64,000 nt of DNA from assembly GCA_910585595.1 (NCBI GenBank), contig CAJUET010000008.1, positions 1 through 64,000 of the forward strand, read 5' to 3'. Shown in pieces: positions 32,914 through 40,543 of this stretch. The position numbers were made by a program, and so were the translations under genes. Source of the stretch: an uncultured Christensenella sp. (lineage in GTDB: Bacteria > Bacillota > Clostridia > Christensenellales > Borkfalkiaceae). The stretch's first letter is position 1, and each line of letters starts with the position of its first letter. Under the pieces are notes generated by a model, which saw only the letters and a list, made by a program, of their open reading frames with translations, searched no databases and was not told the DNA's origin.

Positions 32914-35832
32914 CTAATCTTTACTGTTCATTAAATCGCACGCCTTGATGAGTCCGCTCGATATGGGGAACGCCGCAAGAATCGTGCACACCACGAATAA
33001 TATCTGCGTAAAGGTGAAATGCACGTCGGGCCAGCCCTTATATACGATCATGCCCAAAATGGGAACGCAGAGCATAACGAGCATACCGCCGAACGCAACG
33101 ACGAAGGTGAGCGAGCGCAGCAGGTTCATCGGTTGCAGGATTCTGAATAGCGTCACCATGCCGCCGACGGTCATGGCGAGCATCATAAGCGGATTGGTGA
33201 TCGTGCTGTTGCCTGCGGCAATTAGCTCCGCCTCCGTCGGGTTCATGTTCAGAACGCCGTCCTTATAGATAACGTCAAGCCCGCCGAGCTGTCCTCCCGG
33301 GGCGAATCGGATTCCCAGGAACACGGTCATTACGCAGAACAAAAGCGTCAGTGCGGACGGAATGGATCGCGATAGAATATATAGCAGGAATTTTCCCTTA
33401 ACGCGGTTCTTGTTGGGTTGCAGGGAAATGACGAAGGAGGGAAGCGCCGCGACGAGCGTTTCAAAGATGAGCATATTGTCCGTCGTAAAGAAGTATTTGT
33501 GATTCATTGCAAAGCAGATGATCGCAAGTACCGTGATAAACAGCGTTTTCATAAGGTACAGGGAAGCGCTGTTTTTAATGTTGTTGATGACCCGCCGCCC
33601 TTCGTAAACGACGTTGGGCAGGTTCAGAAAGTTGTTGTCCATGAGGACGATATGCGATACGTTGCGCGCCGCTTCACTGCCCGAGGCGACGGAAATCGCG
33701 CAGTCCGCTTCTTTCAGCGCTAAAATGTCGTTTACGCCGTCGCCCGTCATGGCGACCGTGTTGCCCTGCTTTTTGATGGTGCGGACGAGGATCGCCTTCT
33801 GTTCGGGCGTCACCCGTCCGAACACCGTGTATTGGTTGGCGACGTTTTCGACTTCGATATCGGTAAGTCCGTCAAGGGAGATGTACTGCCCCGCGTGTTT
33901 TACGCCTACGCGGCGGGCAACTTCCGAAACGGTCACGGGGTTGTCGCCGGAAATGATTTTAATGTCCACTTCATTTTCGCGGAACCATTTAATCGTTTCG
34001 ATCGCGTCCTCGCGGATATTGTCCGCAAGGGTTATGATCGCGGTGGGGCGAAGAAGAGAGGGGACTCTTCCTCCGCTCATCTGATTGGGCGAGAATGCTA
34101 CGACGAGCACGCGCAAGCCCGACTGCGCGTACTGCTTTACGATTTTGTCGATCTTCGGAGGCATGGGGCGAAGCACGAATTCCGGCGCGCCCATAACGAA
34201 AGTCCCCACACCCTGAAAAGAGACGGCAGAAAGTTTTCGCTTACTCGAAAAGGGGAGGGTCGCCGCAGGCTGCATCACGTTCGAGTGCCCGAAACGGTTA
34301 AAGAGCGCGATCGAAGTTTGGTTGTTGTCTTCGAGCGAGGCGAGCATGCAGCCCATGATCTCGTCGATCGTATAGTCGACGTAGCTCCCGAGCAACATAC
34401 AGTCGTTCACGGTCATTCTTCCGTCGGTGATCGTTCCCGTCTTGTCCAGGCAGAGCGTGTTTACGCGGGCAAGCATTTCCAAAGAGTACAGGTCCTGCAC
34501 GAGGGTCTGTTTTTTTGCAAGCCGCCTTACGCCGATCGCCATGGCGAGTGAGGTGAGAAGGAGAAGCCCCGAAGGGATCATGCCGATGATGATCGAGCCT
34601 GTGTATTGAATGGAGAGCGACATATTGTGATCGGTTGCTTCCCAGTTGCGCCAGAACATAGCCGCTGCGACGAAGGGAATCAAAATGCCGATCACGCGGA
34701 TAAACAGGCGGATGGAGTTGAGAATTTCCGATTTCGGGCGTTTGTACTTTTTCGCACGGGAAGTAAGGTTATTAAGGTAAGTCGCTTTTCCGACTTTATC
34801 GGCGCGGACTTTACACGCGCCGCTTGCGATAAAACTACCCGCATAAAGAATATCGCCGGGGGATTTTTTAATGGGTACCGATTCGCCGGTCAGAAGCGAT
34901 TCGTTAACTTCCGCGTTGCCGTCTGCCATAATACAGTCGGCGGGGACCTGCTGACCCGCTTCCATGATGATGACGTCGTCTACTACGATGTCCTGTATCG
35001 GAATTTCCACCTTTGTTCCGCCACGAACGACCTTGGTAGTCGAAGATATCAGAACGGAGAGCTTATCGGTCTGCCGCTTTGCGAGAATTTCCTGTACGAT
35101 TCCGATGACCAGGTTTAAGCCGAAAATTCCCACAAACAGGAATTGCGTAATGGGCGCATTGGCAAAAATCAGGGCGGCGGCAACCAACACGCAGAGCAGG
35201 TTGAACACCGTGCAGATATTGCCGAAGAAAATACTCTTGTAAGACTTGGAGTATTTTTTATTGACGTCGTTAAAGAGAAACTGATTGAAACGCGTTTCTA
35301 CCTGTTCGGACGAAAGCCCTTCGTCTACGGAGGGAGTAAAGCGTTCTACGTCGGAGCTGTTTGGGATCTTTTTCGCCCGACGGAATTTTTTCATCAGCTT
35401 TTTGCGCTTTTTCTTTTCAAGTTCTTCTGGCGTGCCGCGGTTGAGCATACGCGAAGAAAAGTGTGCATGCTTTTTTGCTTCGTGTACGGGCTCGGCGCTC
35501 TCCGGACTCTCCGTGCCGCCGTGTTCGGTATCGTCTTCCGGAGTTTCGGTCGGGTCGGGTATTTGAGCAGGGGGGACGGAGATCTTCTCTTCCTTCTTGG
35601 GCGCGGACTTCCCCTTGGCTTCCGCCTCGCGGGGCTTTGCCGTGGTTTTCCTCTCTGCTGATTTTGTGCGCACAGGTCTGGACGGAGCGGTTTTTTCCGA
35701 TTTTTCCGCCTTCTCCGTTTTTTCGCTTGCCGGTTTTTCCGGTTTTTCGGTTGTTTTTTCCGTCACGGCTTTTTTTACTTTTGCCGCGGTTTCCTTCTCT
35801 TCGGAAGGGTTTTCGGTCTGATTGGTTTCCAA
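32914..35832 (-). CDS. cation-transporting P-type ATPase with a long charged N-terminal extension
   Basis: A 972-residue P-type ATPase. The phosphorylation motif is LCLDKTGTITDG (Asp463), the actuator motif LLTGES lies near 313-318, and the fourth-helix motif is IPSGLLLLTSLA (about 419-430). Hinge motifs are MTGDGVNDILALKEAD and SGDNPVTV. About ten helices are seen. The core is most like the CtpE-type group (calcium uptake proposed in mycobacteria), so the ion is uncertain. Residues 1 to about 165 are low complexity, rich in Lys, Glu, Pro, Ala and Thr. The start is TTG at 35832 with GAAGAGG before it; longer reading frames cross the promoter 35864-35891. It is one of few lagging-strand genes on the right arm. 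Confidence 0.93.
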   Translation of the reverse strand: METNQTENPSEEKETAAKVKKAVTEKTTEKPEKPASEKTEKAEKSEKTAPSRPVRTKSAERKTTAKPREAEAKGKSAPKKEEKISVPPAQIPDPTETPEDDTEHGGTESPESAEPVHEAKKHAHFSSRMLNRGTPEELEKKKRKKLMKKFRRAKKIPNSSDVERFTPSVDEGLSSEQVETRFNQFLFNDVNKKYSKSYKSIFFGNICTVFNLLCVLVAAALIFANAPITQFLFVGIFGLNLVIGIVQEILAKRQTDKLSVLISSTTKVVRGGTKVEIPIQDIVVDDVIIMEAGQQVPADCIMADGNAEVNESLLTGESVPIKKSPGDILYAGSFIASGACKVRADKVGKATYLNNLTSRAKKYKRPKSEILNSIRLFIRVIGILIPFVAAAMFWRNWEATDHNMSLSIQYTGSIIIGMIPSGLLLLTSLAMAIGVRRLAKKQTLVQDLYSLEMLARVNTLCLDKTGTITDGRMTVNDCMLLGSYVDYTIDEIMGCMLASLEDNNQTSIALFNRFGHSNVMQPAATLPFSSKRKLSAVSFQGVGTFVMGAPEFVLRPMPPKIDKIVKQYAQSGLRVLVVAFSPNQMSGGRVPSLLRPTAIITLADNIREDAIETIKWFRENEVDIKIISGDNPVTVSEVARRVGVKHAGQYISLDGLTDIEVENVANQYTVFGRVTPEQKAILVRTIKKQGNTVAMTGDGVNDILALKEADCAISVASGSEAARNVSHIVLMDNNFLNLPNVVYEGRRVINNIKNSASLYLMKTLFITVLAIICFAMNHKYFFTTDNMLIFETLVAALPSFVISLQPNKNRVKGKFLLYILSRSIPSALTLLFCVMTVFLGIRFAPGGQLGGLDVIYKDGVLNMNPTEAELIAAGNSTITNPLMMLAMTVGGMVTLFRILQPMNLLRSLTFVVAFGGMLVMLCVPILGMIVYKGWPDVHFTFTQILFVVCTILAAFPISSGLIKACDLMNSKD

Positions 35833-35863
35833 AGTAACCTCTTCAAAATTAAACTGTATCCCT

Positions 35864-35891
35864 ATTATATCATACAAAACGATTTTGTCAA
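35864..35891 (-). promoter_or_regulatory. sigma-A promoter of the P-type ATPase
   Basis: Minus-strand TTGACA (35886-35891) and TATAAT (35864-35869), both perfect, with a 16-base spacer. It fixes the gene start downstream at TTG 35832. Confidence 0.85.
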
Positions 35892-36025
35892 AGTTTTTCT
35901 TTGTTTCCGCAAAAATTCCGATCCGCAAAGCGCCGTTCGTTTTCGGAAACGGGGTTTGCGCCCGCCGTGCAAGCGCAGCGGGTCGTTCTTTTTTCGCCGA
36001 ATCTCTATTTGACCGCGTAAAACCT

Positions 36026-36054
36026 TTGCTTTCAAAGTGAAAACGTTGTATAAT
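36026..36054 (+). promoter_or_regulatory. sigma-A promoter of serS
   Basis: TTGCTT (36026-36031), 17-base spacer, perfect TATAAT (36049-36054); leader about 18 bases with AAAGGAG. Confidence 0.8.
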
Positions 36055-36079
36055 AGTAGCCGAAAAAAGGAGTGTTGTT

Positions 36080-37369
36080 ATGATAGATATCGCTTTTTTA
36101 CGCGCGAATCCCGACCTGGTGCGCGAAAATATCAAGAAAAAGTTTCAGGATAAAAAGATCCCTCTCGTGGACGAGGCGATCGCGCTCGATTCGAAAAAGC
36201 GCGCTCTTCAAACGGAAGGGGACAATCTTCGCGCTTCCCGCAATGCGCTGAGCAAGGAGATCGGGGTTTTGATGCGCGAGAAAAAAGTGAAAGAGGCGGA
36301 GGAAGTCAAGGCGAAGGTAAATGCGAACGCGAAGCGCCTTGAAGAGGTCGAAAGGGAATCGGAAGAGGTAGCCGCCCGTCTCAAAGACGTGATGATGCGC
36401 ATTCCGAATATGATTTCGCCCGATACGCCGATCGGTAAAGACGATAGCGAGAACGTGGAGCGCAAGCGCTATTTGGAGCCGAAAGTTCCCGATTTCGAAA
36501 TTCCCTATCATCTCGATATTCTCGAAAAGCTCGACGGGATCGACGTCGACAGCGCGCGTCGCACGAGCGGTCAGGGCTTTTATTATCTGACGGGCGACGT
36601 CGCGCGGCTTCACTCCGCGGTTATTACCTACGCCCGCGACTTTATGATAAATAAGGGGTTCACCTACTGTATACCGCCCTATATGATCCGTTCGTCCGTC
36701 GTGACGGGGGTCATGAGCTTTGAGGAAATGGACGGCATGATGTACAAGATCGAGGGCGAGGACTTATACCTGATCGGCACGAGCGAACACTCCATGATCG
36801 GACGTTTTATGGGGCAGACCGTCGACGAGGGCAAACTTCCCCTGACGCTCACGAGCTATTCGCCCTGTTTCCGTAAAGAGAAGGGGGCGCACGGCATCGA
36901 GGAGCGCGGCATTTACCGCATTCACCAATTCGAGAAGCAGGAGATGATCGTCGTCTGTAAGCCGGAGGAAAGCGCGGCATGGTACGAAAAAATGTGGAAT
37001 TACACCGTTGAACTGTTCGTATCCATGGGGATTCCCGTAAGAACGCTGGAATGCTGTTCGGGCGATCTTGCCGATTTAAAATTCAGAAGCGTAGACGTGG
37101 AGGCGTGGTCTCCCCGTCAAAAGAAATATTTCGAAGTGGGTTCGTGCTCTAACCTTACCGACGCGCAGGCGCGCCGCCTCGGGATCCGTTACAAAACGAA
37201 GGAGGGAAGCGCGTTTGCGCACACCCTCAACAACACCGTGGTGGCTCCCCCCCGTATGCTGATCGCATTTATCGAAAATCACTTGCAGGCAGACGGCAGC
37301 GTCGTGATTCCCGAAGTACTTCGCCCCTACATGGGCGGAAAGGAGAAGATCGAAGTCAGGAACGCATGA
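36080..37369 (+). CDS. serS: seryl-tRNA synthetase
   Basis: A 429-residue class II synthetase of normal length. The N-terminal coiled coil of about 100 residues (LVREN, then alternating Lys/Glu heptads) grips the long arm of tRNA-Ser. The catalytic domain has motif 2 FRKEKGAHGIEERGIYRIHQFEKQEM split over about 271-297 and motif 3 NNTVVAPPRMLIAFIENH near 393-410. The serine-site TSEHSMIG is also present. AAAGGAG precedes the ATG. The last codon overlaps the next gene's ATG (ATGA), indicating coupled translation of a nuclease. Confidence 0.98.
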   Translation: MIDIAFLRANPDLVRENIKKKFQDKKIPLVDEAIALDSKKRALQTEGDNLRASRNALSKEIGVLMREKKVKEAEEVKAKVNANAKRLEEVERESEEVAARLKDVMMRIPNMISPDTPIGKDDSENVERKRYLEPKVPDFEIPYHLDILEKLDGIDVDSARRTSGQGFYYLTGDVARLHSAVITYARDFMINKGFTYCIPPYMIRSSVVTGVMSFEEMDGMMYKIEGEDLYLIGTSEHSMIGRFMGQTVDEGKLPLTLTSYSPCFRKEKGAHGIEERGIYRIHQFEKQEMIVVCKPEESAAWYEKMWNYTVELFVSMGIPVRTLECCSGDLADLKFRSVDVEAWSPRQKKYFEVGSCSNLTDAQARRLGIRYKTKEGSAFAHTLNNTVVAPPRMLIAFIENHLQADGSVVIPEVLRPYMGGKEKIEVRNA

Positions 37370-38334
37370 AGTACGTTTTTTTCGACATAGAGTGCGCCTG
37401 CGTATACAAGTACGTCGCAAAAATATGCGCGTTCGGCTACACGGTCACGGATGAGAATTATAACGTTCTGATAAAGGAAGATATTCTTATCAATCCGAAA
37501 GGGAAGTTTCACTTGACGGATAGAAAGGGTAGCGACGGGATCGAACTTCCCTACGAGTACGACAAGTTCAAGTCCTTTCCCGCCTTCCCCGCAGTTTACG
37601 GAAAAATCAAGGCGCTTTTAGAAGATCCGGAGGCGATCGTCTTGGGGCACGCTACGCACAACGACGTGAACTATCTGAACTTGGAGACGAAACGCTATAA
37701 ACTGCCTTTCTTTCGGTTCTGCTACCATGATACGCAGTTTTTCTACATGAATACGGAAAACGACTTCACGCGGCAGTGCGGGCTCGGAACGATGGCGCAG
37801 CGGCTCGGCGTGGAGTTCGTTCCGCACCGCGCCGCCGACGACGCTTACGCCACCATGCGCGTATGCGAGGCGCTCTGCAAGCGCGAGGGCGCGGACGTCA
37901 AGGGGCTTTGCGAACGCTACAAAGTGCGCTCCGGAAAGATTTTTTCGTACAAAATTTCCCAGCCCGATTCGGAGGGGTTGCGCGCTTATTATAAGAAGAG
38001 AGACGAGGAGCATAAAAAACGCGCCGAAGCACGGGAGAATTTTTTCAACTTTGTCAACAAGAACAATTACCGTAAGAAAAGGAGTGGGATCAATTCGGGA
38101 AAGCGGTTTTGTTTTTCAAAGGAGATCGAAAACAACGTGCCTTTTTCGGTGGAACTTGCGGGAGCGGTGTTTGCCTCGGGCGGAAGATACACGTCCCGTC
38201 CGCAGGACTGCGACGTCTACATAGCGGAAGAGGAGGGCGGCAAGCGGTACTTAAACGCCGTGGAGAACGGCGCAAAGTTTGTTCCGCTCAGCGACGCGGC
38301 GCAAAGCATTGAACGGGGTTTGGAGTTGTTATGA
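37366..38334 (+). CDS. DEDDh 3'-5' exonuclease with a BRCT-like C-terminal domain
   Basis: A 322-residue protein. Residues 1-175 form an RNase T/DnaQ-type exonuclease: Asp7 and Glu9 in FFDIECACV, Asp100 in GHATHNDVNYL, and His154/Asp159 in HRAADD, which together make up the DEDDh set. After a Lys/Glu-rich helical linker (about 205-245), the C-terminus (FCFSKEIENNVPFSVELAGAV, FASGGRYTSRPQDCDVYIAEE) has the spacing of a BRCT-like domain, as seen in other bacterial DnaQ-family nucleases. Substrate is unknown; RNA or DNA is possible. It is translationally coupled to serS before it and to the methyltransferase after it. Confidence 0.88.
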   Translation: MKYVFFDIECACVYKYVAKICAFGYTVTDENYNVLIKEDILINPKGKFHLTDRKGSDGIELPYEYDKFKSFPAFPAVYGKIKALLEDPEAIVLGHATHNDVNYLNLETKRYKLPFFRFCYHDTQFFYMNTENDFTRQCGLGTMAQRLGVEFVPHRAADDAYATMRVCEALCKREGADVKGLCERYKVRSGKIFSYKISQPDSEGLRAYYKKRDEEHKKRAEARENFFNFVNKNNYRKKRSGINSGKRFCFSKEIENNVPFSVELAGAVFASGGRYTSRPQDCDVYIAEEEGGKRYLNAVENGAKFVPLSDAAQSIERGLELL

Positions 38335-39638
38335 ATCTTCCCGAAAAATTTTTGAAACGTATGCAGGAAAGGCTGGGCGGTGAATACCCCGCCTTTTTGG
38401 CTTCTTACGAAAGACCGCCCTATAAGGCGTTGCGCGTGAACACGCTGAAAACGGAATTAGTTGAATTTATTGATGACCCGCCGTTCCCGCTCGGCGAACA
38501 AATCGAATTTCCCGAATGCGAAGAAATCAATCAATTTTATATCGAAGAGGAGAAAGCGGGTTCTTACAGAGAGCATTTTGCGGGGCTCTATTATTTGCAG
38601 GAGCCTTCCGCCATGTGCGTGGGGGAGTTGACCGCGCCTCTCAGAAAAGAGCGGGTGCTTGATCTGTGCGCCGCGCCCGGGGGCAAAACCGTTCAGCTTG
38701 CAATGCAGATGAAAGGGGACGGTATATTGATTTCCAATGAAATCGACGCGGGAAGAGCAAAGATCTTATCACAGAACGTGGAGCGCATGGGGATCGGAAA
38801 TTGCGCGGTAACAAACGCGACGCCCGCCCAGCTTGCGCAAAAGTTTCCTGCGTATTTCGATCTGGTGCTCGCGGACGCGCCCTGCTCGGGCGAGGGTATG
38901 TTCAAAAAGGAGCCGGAAGCGATCCCGCATTGGAGCGAAAATAACGTGAGCCTTTGCGCCGCGCGGCAGAGAGAAATTTTGGACTGCGCCGCCGATATGG
39001 TTGCGGACGGCGGCTGTCTCGTATATTCCACCTGCACTTTTTCCGAAGAGGAGGACGAATGGCAGGCGCGCGCTTTTTTGAAGCGGCATCCCGATTTTCG
39101 GATGGACGGGGAATCTGACGAATATAAAATTTATCCGCATAAGTTCAAGGGCGAGGGGCACTACTGCGTTCGCTTTGAAAGGTGCGGCGGAGAAACGCGG
39201 AATGCAAAGCCCTATCCCGTCAGGCGCAACGCACAGGCGAATAAGGCGTTTGCGGAGTTTGCAAAGAACTTTTTTACCGCACCGCCCGAAGGGGAGATCA
39301 CGACGCTCGACGACGGACGGATGTACCGTTTGCCTGCGGGTATGCCCGTGCTCGGCGTGCGTACGCTGCGGTTGGGCGTTGAACTCGGCGAGTTCGACGG
39401 CAATATTTTCAAGCCTGCGCACGCGCTTGCAATGAGCCTGAAAAGAGAAGAAGGCAAACGGTTCGTTTCTCTTTCGGGCGAAGAATGTGAACGGTATCTT
39501 TCGGGGGAAACGATAGAAAAGGAAATTGCAAACGGATGGTGCGTTGTCGGCTTCGGCAAATATCCGTTGGGATTGGCCAAAGCTGTAAACGGTATCCTGA
39601 AAAACCATCTTCCGAAAGGATTGCGACGCCTTTTTTAA
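38331..39638 (+). CDS. RsmF/NOL1-type rRNA m5C methyltransferase
   Basis: A 435-residue SAM-dependent RNA cytosine-C5 methyltransferase. The SAM motif is LDLCAAPGGKT (110-120). The two catalytic Cys are Cys185 in DAPCSGEG and Cys235 in VYSTCTFS. An N-terminal RNA-binding region (1-100) and a C-terminal PUA-like domain (about 300-435, RLPAGMPVLGVRTLRLGVELG and AHALAMSL) match the RsmF/YebU architecture, which acts on 16S rRNA. The exact target is inferred. Its ATG overlaps the exonuclease stop. The last codons (GLRRLF and the stop) lie inside the terminator hairpin 39619-39649. Confidence 0.93.
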   Translation: MNLPEKFLKRMQERLGGEYPAFLASYERPPYKALRVNTLKTELVEFIDDPPFPLGEQIEFPECEEINQFYIEEEKAGSYREHFAGLYYLQEPSAMCVGELTAPLRKERVLDLCAAPGGKTVQLAMQMKGDGILISNEIDAGRAKILSQNVERMGIGNCAVTNATPAQLAQKFPAYFDLVLADAPCSGEGMFKKEPEAIPHWSENNVSLCAARQREILDCAADMVADGGCLVYSTCTFSEEEDEWQARAFLKRHPDFRMDGESDEYKIYPHKFKGEGHYCVRFERCGGETRNAKPYPVRRNAQANKAFAEFAKNFFTAPPEGEITTLDDGRMYRLPAGMPVLGVRTLRLGVELGEFDGNIFKPAHALAMSLKREEGKRFVSLSGEECERYLSGETIEKEIANGWCVVGFGKYPLGLAKAVNGILKNHLPKGLRRLF

Positions 39639-39649
39639 GCGTCGCAATC
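39619..39649 (+). terminator. hairpin containing the stop codon of the methyltransferase gene
   Basis: GATTGCGACGC and GCGTCGCAATC form a perfect 11-base-pair stem; the nine-base loop contains the TAA stop (39636-39638). The tail after the stem has only a short T run, so termination may be partial. Confidence 0.7.
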
Positions 39650-39795
39650 TTTGTAAATAAAGAAATCCCGCGCAAAGCGCGGGCGAAATCAAACGAAAAA
39701 GAGGACCCCCCTTTATTTTTTTAATCGTGTAGCAAAATTATTCATAAGCCCATTTTGCCACTATTGAGGCAAAAATATTTGACATGCCTCCATAG

Positions 39796-39918
39796 AGGCG
39801 ACTAAAAGAGAATGCAGAGGCGTACGAGAAGACGATCGCTCTTGCGGTGCGCGATCATGATAAAGCGGGTTTTCGCAACGCCGTTCGGCTCATGACCGAT
39901 GCGTTGGGGGAAGAGTAA
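39796..39918 (+). pseudogene. possible remnant: 40-codon C-terminal coding fragment without a start
   Basis: Between two stops the frame reads RLKENAEAYEKTIALAVRDH and then DKAGFRNAVRLMTDALGEE, an alpha-helical, protein-like sequence ending in TAA at 39916-39918, but with no start codon or ribosome binding site. It follows two short dyads (39755-39776 and 39786-39799). It may be the tail of a deleted gene. The rest of 39650-39935 shows nothing else except a GCGC-rich hairpin at 39667-39683. Confidence 0.3.
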
Positions 39919-39935
39919 ACCGTCAAAATGATTGA

Positions 39936-39965
39936 TGTATAAATATTCCAAGCCTCCGCATAATG
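39936..39965 (+). promoter_or_regulatory. candidate sigma-G (forespore) promoter of spoVT
   Basis: TGTATA (39936-39941), 17-base spacer, CATAATG (39959-39965), near the sigma-G pattern TGMATA / CATNNTA. No good sigma-A promoter is visible, and spoVT of Bacillus is sigma-G dependent. The -10 lies inside the dyad 39953-39979. Confidence 0.4.
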
Positions 39966-39979
39966 ACGTTATACGGAGG
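39953..39979 (+). promoter_or_regulatory. dyad over the promoter and ribosome binding site of spoVT
   Basis: CCTCCG-C-ATAA and TTAT-A-CGGAGG form an inverted repeat whose right arm is the GGAGG ribosome binding site, followed by six T and then the ATG at 39989. It could act as a DNA operator, as an RNA hairpin that hides the ribosome binding site, or as an attenuator. Confidence 0.6.
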
Positions 39980-39988
39980 TTTTTTATT

Positions 39989-40534
39989 ATGAAAGCAACG
40001 GGAATCGTAAGACGGATCGACGAGCTCGGCAGGGTGGTTATTCCCAAAGAGATACGCCGCACGCTTCGTATCCGCGAAGGCGACCCCTTGGAACTCTTTA
40101 CCGACCGCGACGAACTCATGCTCAAAAAGTATTCGCCGATCGCCTCGATCGGGCGTTTTTCGGAGGGGACGGCAAAGTCCCTGAACGAACAGAGCGGTTA
40201 TCTTGCCGCCATCACGGATACGGACGCGGTACTCAGCGCGTACGGCGCGAATAAGCGCGATCTTGTGGGAAAGACCGTTTCGGAAAAGGTGACTGAAATC
40301 ATGAATTCGCGCAGGAGCTATCTTGCCAACAAAGCGGAAGGCGGCGTCGTGTACGATCCTGTCTCGGGCGGAGAGGGCGAATATACCGCGGAAATCATCG
40401 TGCCCGTCGTTGCGAACGGCGACTGCCTGGGCACGGTCATTCTGCTTTCACGCGAAGAGGGCACGGAGATGGAGGCTTCGGCGGTGAAATTGGCGCGGCT
40501 CACCGCAGACATTTTGGCGAATCAGTTCGAGTAA
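39989..40534 (+). CDS. spoVT: stage V sporulation protein T (AbrB-family regulator)
   Basis: A 181-residue regulator. Residues 1-48 are the swapped-hairpin AbrB DNA-binding domain (MKATGIVRRIDELGRVVIPK, RTLRIREGDPLELF), close to Bacillus SpoVT. Residues 55-181 form a GAF-like domain (YLAAITDTDAVLSAYGANKRD; IIVPVVANGDCLGTVILLS). SpoVT adjusts the forespore sigma-G programme and spore properties. The gene order spoVT, SpoVB-like flippase, mazG is the same as in Bacillus, strengthening the call. The start is ATG 39989, with GGAGG nine bases before it inside a dyad; a frame extension upstream lacks support. Confidence 0.95.
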   Translation: MKATGIVRRIDELGRVVIPKEIRRTLRIREGDPLELFTDRDELMLKKYSPIASIGRFSEGTAKSLNEQSGYLAAITDTDAVLSAYGANKRDLVGKTVSEKVTEIMNSRRSYLANKAEGGVVYDPVSGGEGEYTAEIIVPVVANGDCLGTVILLSREEGTEMEASAVKLARLTADILANQFE

Positions 40535-40543
40535 GGATACGCT

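Noticed and set aside
35833..36135. Upstream extension of the P-type ATPase gene by 101 codons
   Set aside because: It would run through the gene's own perfect sigma-A promoter and into serS; the TTG at 35832 has a good ribosome binding site.
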